Source: Phycisphaerae bacterium
Lineage (GTDB): Bacteria; Planctomycetota; Phycisphaerae; Sedimentisphaerales; Anaerobacaceae
Assembly: GCA_030601745.1 (NCBI GenBank)
Contig: JAUWBI010000019.1
Span: 1-45,250, forward strand
Direction: 5' to 3'
DNA length: 45,250 bases
Shown: positions 41,839-45,250 of the stretch, in pieces
Layout: every line of letters begins with the position of its first letter
How positions within the stretch are numbered: position 1 is the stretch's first letter
Made by a program: the position numbers and the translations under genes
Notes under the pieces: generated by a model
What the model was told of the DNA's origin: nothing
What the model saw: the letters and a program-made list of their open reading frames with translations, nothing else
The model's database searches: none

Positions 41839-44800
41839 TCAATCTGTTTTGATGCGTACTGCTGTTATGCCAAACGCTTTGAGGTTTACTTGTATTTCGT
41901 GTTTCGTGAAAACAGCTTGGCCTTTATTCTCTTCAACCAAATTTGTCATCATAGCTTCAGCCACTGCAATATGGGGCAACGTTACTGATGCAGTCGTCTC
42001 TTTGCCCTGAGTCTCGATCAGGCGGATGACAATGCCATCGCCATCCTCGGCCTGTTTGAGCGTCGTCAGCAGCACATTGGGCTTATCAACTGAACAAAAG
42101 CTCATTGTATCCGGTGCAAGAGAGCCATCCTTCTTGCTGTGAACATCATCTACAATGAGCTGATTGGCGACGGACCAGCCAAAGCGGGCGCAATCGCCTT
42201 TCTGCCAGTCGCCTTCATGCGTGGTCAACGAATAGCGAAAGAGTATCTCGCTTTGCTGGACAGGCTGGAAATTCGTTCTGAAGTTGCTGCTCATGACGAA
42301 TGCATACATGTAGCCTTCGGTGACTTGTTCGGGTGTTACGAAATCGGCACCGTAGCCGGGTGGATCGATGCCGTGGTGGGCCTGTGAACAGTAATTAGGC
42401 CACAGCCCACCGAACTCGAGTAGATGCGATTCGACCGGCGACAGTGTGATGCCAAATTCTCCGTCGGAAACGTCCGCCCAGTGCTGGACAGTATAGTAGT
42501 TGGTGTTTGAACCCGGGAACTGATCACGGAAAGGTTTGATAACAGAGTTGGAACCTTCAAATCGAAAATCAGGTTTGTCCATCTTGAACGGGAATGCGAA
42601 GTAGATTTCCTGCAGCGGCGTGGAGTCTTTCAATATGCGGTTGGCGAAATCGATTCGTTTGATCTGATCGTAGAGGATGACCTCCTGCGTTATTTGAGGA
42701 CAGCCAGCCCCTCGAGCTTTTATGATGAGGCTTCCATAGACCGGACCGGTCTGTCCTTTCTGAACAGTCACGCTGGTGGGTCCTTCAATCTTGCCGCTCT
42801 GAATCCACCGCGTGACGAACTGGTTGACTTTATGGGGTGCACTCTCATCCACAAGCTCGCGTTTCAACTCCTTGTCGTATATACTGCTGATTCCTCCGGT
42901 TTTTGGGTCGATCCTTATCCTGTAGAAGCGGCTCTCCAGCATCTCTGGCCCCACTGCTATATCGTTCGGTGGACTGCCGGATGTCTTGTCGCCAATTTTG
43001 AAGACCTTGTAGCCAAGCGGTGGCACATCCTTCGCCACGAAAACCAGATCGCGAAGTTCATGCGATTCGAACTGACCACGGGCGTGCTTATAGGCTGCGT
43101 AGGGGACAGCCGACTGCGGGCCAGCCAGATGGACGTATTGACAAACTTCAGAACCCCGGCTCGGCAAACTCAGATCATAGACCCGGGAACCTGAACCGCG
43201 GAACTTCGGGACGCGGACGATGTCAGTTCGCGTAAACGAAAGCGGATTGAAGACAACGATATAATGTCCATCCTCTTTGCGATCGATCTTATTGACGAGA
43301 TGGTAGATGCTTGCGTTGGTGATTTGTTGTGTCAGACCCGCCGCCCGATAGGCGTAGTGGCTCTTTTCATTCCATGCCCAGTCCTGCAGTTTGCCTGCCG
43401 GATAGTCCTTGCCCCAGGTGTGCTCGTCATAAAGCATCATGTCGTCATAGGCCTTGCGGATATCGTCGGCGGGGTAGGGCAGGTCCCCGGCCAGGGAGGC
43501 GATAGTAGCTAACTTCTCGGCACAGGCAAGTTGGTCATGCGTCAGACGGTTAATGGTTGTTTCCTTGGCCGTCGAGATTGCGCCCACAACGTAGTCGGTA
43601 TGCGGCAGTTCACCCCTGAACGTGCGAATGTCGGAGCATTGCTTCTCCAATTCTTTGAAAAACATAGTGTTCGTGCCAACGATCAGTTTTGGATAAGCCC
43701 ATTTGTCGTTCCATTCGCGGACTATTTCACTGATCTTCCTGTCCGGCGGATAATTATCAACACCGTTGTGAATGTATCGCATTACACTGAAAGGTGTGTT
43801 GCGTTGTTGCATCTTATCAAGTTCACCGGGGAGCCTATCCATCACATACTTGTACGAATGTGGACCTGTCACGTCTCCGAAGAAACCGTAGCTGCCCTGA
43901 TAATAGACTAGCACGGATTTGCCATCGGGGCCTTGCCAGCGAAATGCATCTGGTCTGCCGTTGCTGAGGACGGCCGATTCGTCCCAGAACGTGTGAATGT
44001 CATTTCTACCCCATTCAAAATATGTCGGTAGGCCTGCGAAGAAATACCTTACGCCTGCGCCTGCCATCACGGTAGGCAGTCCCCAACTCAGGCCCGGCAC
44101 GTCAGTGATCGAACCGGTGAGGATTTGACCGTCGAATTGGTGAGCCATTCTAAATGAAGGATACATCAGGCGAACAAGCTCCTCGTGGCTGCACAGGGCA
44201 CTGATCTCGTTACCCATGAGAGCCCCGATCTCGATTCGCCCCTGTCTGACATACTTTCCCAACTCATCGACACTTTCTTTGTCTCTGGTTTCAACAAAAT
44301 GCTTCATAGCCCAGGCACCCTCGGCGGTGTAGCGGTACTTAGCTTCGTCGGGCCAGCTGTCGGTCTCGCGACAGAATCGCAGGATGTCATCATAAAAGCC
44401 GGCGTATCTGTTAAGGACGTTTTCGATTGTGTCGGTGTAGCCCAGATCATGGTGTGTAATGGGAACGAAATATATGTCCCATTTTCTTTGGGGTTGCCAG
44501 ATCATGCTATGGCGATCGTGTTCCCTGCCTTCGACCGTGAGAACAAAGGTCACCGGTGTAGGTTCACTGATGTTGGGAAATGAGAATTTTAACACCGTTG
44601 CACCTTTGGGAACGGTTGCTGGGATCTCTCTCATCCTCTTGCCGGGGACTTGACATTGCAGGGCGATTTCTACTTCTTTTTGCGACAAGTTATTTATCGC
44701 TGCCTCGCCTAATTGGGTGAGCACATTGTCCTTGTGTACAAAGAAGACAGTCGGTTTGATGGATGCAAGTTTCAATTGTCCTTCGGCGATGACCACAGTG

Positions 44801-44874
44801 CAGCAAAAGGCAACAATTATTATCGCTAACTGAACAGAGATTCGTGAATTGATATCTACACTGGAACGATTCAT
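41839..44874 (-). CDS. Secreted GH38 alpha-mannosidase-like glycoside hydrolase
   Basis: 1011 residues. A signal peptide (about 1-31, AIIIVAFCCTVVIAEG) precedes an N-terminal beta-sandwich and the GH38 catalytic domain: FVPITHHDLGYTDT (about 137-149; the HHD at 141-143 is the zinc site), GSITDVPG with Asp258 as the likely nucleophile, and SVMRYIHNGVDNYPPDRK. The rest is the family's large beta-sandwich C-terminal region. It probably removes alpha-mannose residues from glycans. The HxD motifs differ from the classic H(N)D(V)GW, so specificity may differ from lysosomal-type mannosidases. Confidence 0.85.
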   Translation of the reverse strand: MNRSSVDINSRISVQLAIIIVAFCCTVVIAEGQLKLASIKPTVFFVHKDNVLTQLGEAAINNLSQKEVEIALQCQVPGKRMREIPATVPKGATVLKFSFPNISEPTPVTFVLTVEGREHDRHSMIWQPQRKWDIYFVPITHHDLGYTDTIENVLNRYAGFYDDILRFCRETDSWPDEAKYRYTAEGAWAMKHFVETRDKESVDELGKYVRQGRIEIGALMGNEISALCSHEELVRLMYPSFRMAHQFDGQILTGSITDVPGLSWGLPTVMAGAGVRYFFAGLPTYFEWGRNDIHTFWDESAVLSNGRPDAFRWQGPDGKSVLVYYQGSYGFFGDVTGPHSYKYVMDRLPGELDKMQQRNTPFSVMRYIHNGVDNYPPDRKISEIVREWNDKWAYPKLIVGTNTMFFKELEKQCSDIRTFRGELPHTDYVVGAISTAKETTINRLTHDQLACAEKLATIASLAGDLPYPADDIRKAYDDMMLYDEHTWGKDYPAGKLQDWAWNEKSHYAYRAAGLTQQITNASIYHLVNKIDRKEDGHYIVVFNPLSFTRTDIVRVPKFRGSGSRVYDLSLPSRGSEVCQYVHLAGPQSAVPYAAYKHARGQFESHELRDLVFVAKDVPPLGYKVFKIGDKTSGSPPNDIAVGPEMLESRFYRIRIDPKTGGISSIYDKELKRELVDESAPHKVNQFVTRWIQSGKIEGPTSVTVQKGQTGPVYGSLIIKARGAGCPQITQEVILYDQIKRIDFANRILKDSTPLQEIYFAFPFKMDKPDFRFEGSNSVIKPFRDQFPGSNTNYYTVQHWADVSDGEFGITLSPVESHLLEFGGLWPNYCSQAHHGIDPPGYGADFVTPEQVTEGYMYAFVMSSNFRTNFQPVQQSEILFRYSLTTHEGDWQKGDCARFGWSVANQLIVDDVHSKKDGSLAPDTMSFCSVDKPNVLLTTLKQAEDGDGIVIRLIETQGKETTASVTLPHIAVAEAMMTNLVEENKGQAVFTKHEIQVNLKAFGITAVRIKTD

Positions 44875-45070
44875 TTCTACCTCCTGGCTGTTTTACAAAC
44901 TTGGTCTTTCTTTGTTCAAACGTACTTATGATAAGATGGTCACGATTCATTTCAACCTTATTCTTGTGAGGATAAATAAAATATATTCCCATCCTGAAAG
45001 GTGTATCGGTTTCACACCTCAGCACTGAAAACCATTTACGACAACCGGCCAAGAATCAGGCAAGGGCTGA

Positions 45071-45250
45071 GAAGAGCCCATTCTAAAAGCTGGATTAAAG
45101 CCATTATTCGCCAAAACGCTTGAAAATGCCTTATCTCATCGGATCGCGAAGGAATTCCCTCGTATTGGCGGTCCCCGCATTTGTAAGCTCTGTGCAGAAA
45201 TGATTCTGGAAGTGGTTGATAATCATATCCGCTCGAAAGAGAATGTTCAC
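45071..45250 (+). CDS. Open frame running off the window, perhaps DUF1670-like
   Basis: Sixty open codons from just after a TGA at 45068-45070 to the right edge. The translation is protein-like (LENALSHRIAKEFPRIGG, then PRICKLCAEMILEVVDNHIR) and recalls the N-terminus of the DUF1670 proteins of planctomycetes, but I cannot be sure. There is no ATG before the internal Met in CAEMIL, so either a rare start is used or the N-terminus has been lost. Confidence 0.35.

Noticed and set aside
1..45250. CRISPR array
   Set aside because: No set of regularly spaced identical short repeats was seen; all repeats found are pairs or dispersed palindromes.

Overview
The window looks like chromosomal DNA of an anaerobic planctomycete, most likely class Phycisphaerae (Sedimentisphaerales-type). 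Pointers are a Tat-exported sulfatase, a secreted GH38 alpha-mannosidase, several PQQ-like beta-propeller proteins, ThuA and xylose-isomerase-type proteins, ECF sigma factors paired with membrane TPR proteins, a large beta-helix/LamG secreted protein with a dockerin-like tail, and many short dispersed intergenic repeats. The lineage is inferred from gene content only; there is no rRNA gene.

Layout. 1-4.9 kb (+): a gene end with a strong terminator, a tiny Lys-rich gene (-), sulfatase, LeuB-type dehydrogenase, an OBG/DRG-like GTPase with a TGS domain and a DUF6485 Cys-rich protein. 4.9-9.3 kb (-): two tandem ECF sigma / membrane TPR-protein modules whose 3' ends are almost identical over 213 bp. 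9.4-11.5 kb (-): an MFS transporter behind purC. 11.8-17.5 kb (+): a compact cluster of DUF5320, OsmC, FmdB zinc ribbon, two NifX-like proteins, two MinD-like ATPases with ferredoxin inserts, a J-domain protein, a methyltransferase, a DUF134 regulator and a cupin, preceded by a perfect 12-bp palindrome. I read this as a metallocluster assembly or delivery system; its function is not established.

17.6-22.1 kb (-): a BlaI-type repressor, its TACA-N2-TGTA operator and a 1347-residue BlaR1/M56-like sensor fused to carboxypeptidase-regulatory, HEAT-like and DUF4019 regions. 22.3-25.5 kb (-): TIM-barrel isomerase/epimerase, ThuA lipoprotein and PQQ-like propeller, probably a carbohydrate-use operon. 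25.6-28.05 kb: mobile and decayed DNA, with a 178-bp inverted-repeat element, a gene fragment, dispersed repeats and an IS110-family (IS1111-like) element whose transposase is broken by an in-frame TAA next to a perfect 17-bp inverted repeat. 28.2-31.5 kb (-): the beta-helix/LamG protein, followed out of frame by a dockerin-like tail.

31.9 kb: tRNA-Pro(GGG). 32.2-37.0 kb (-): a complete glycine cleavage operon gcvT-gcvH-gcvPA-gcvPB with a sigma70 promoter and a tandem glycine riboswitch. 37.4-41.7 kb: two diverged copies of a ~190-bp intergenic repeat carrying LacI-type operator-like sites, bracketing a small zinc-ribbon gene and a 1065-residue secreted protein that joins a methyltransferase-like domain to PQQ-like propellers. 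41.8-44.9 kb (-): GH38 alpha-mannosidase. 45.07 kb to the end (+): an open frame running off the window.
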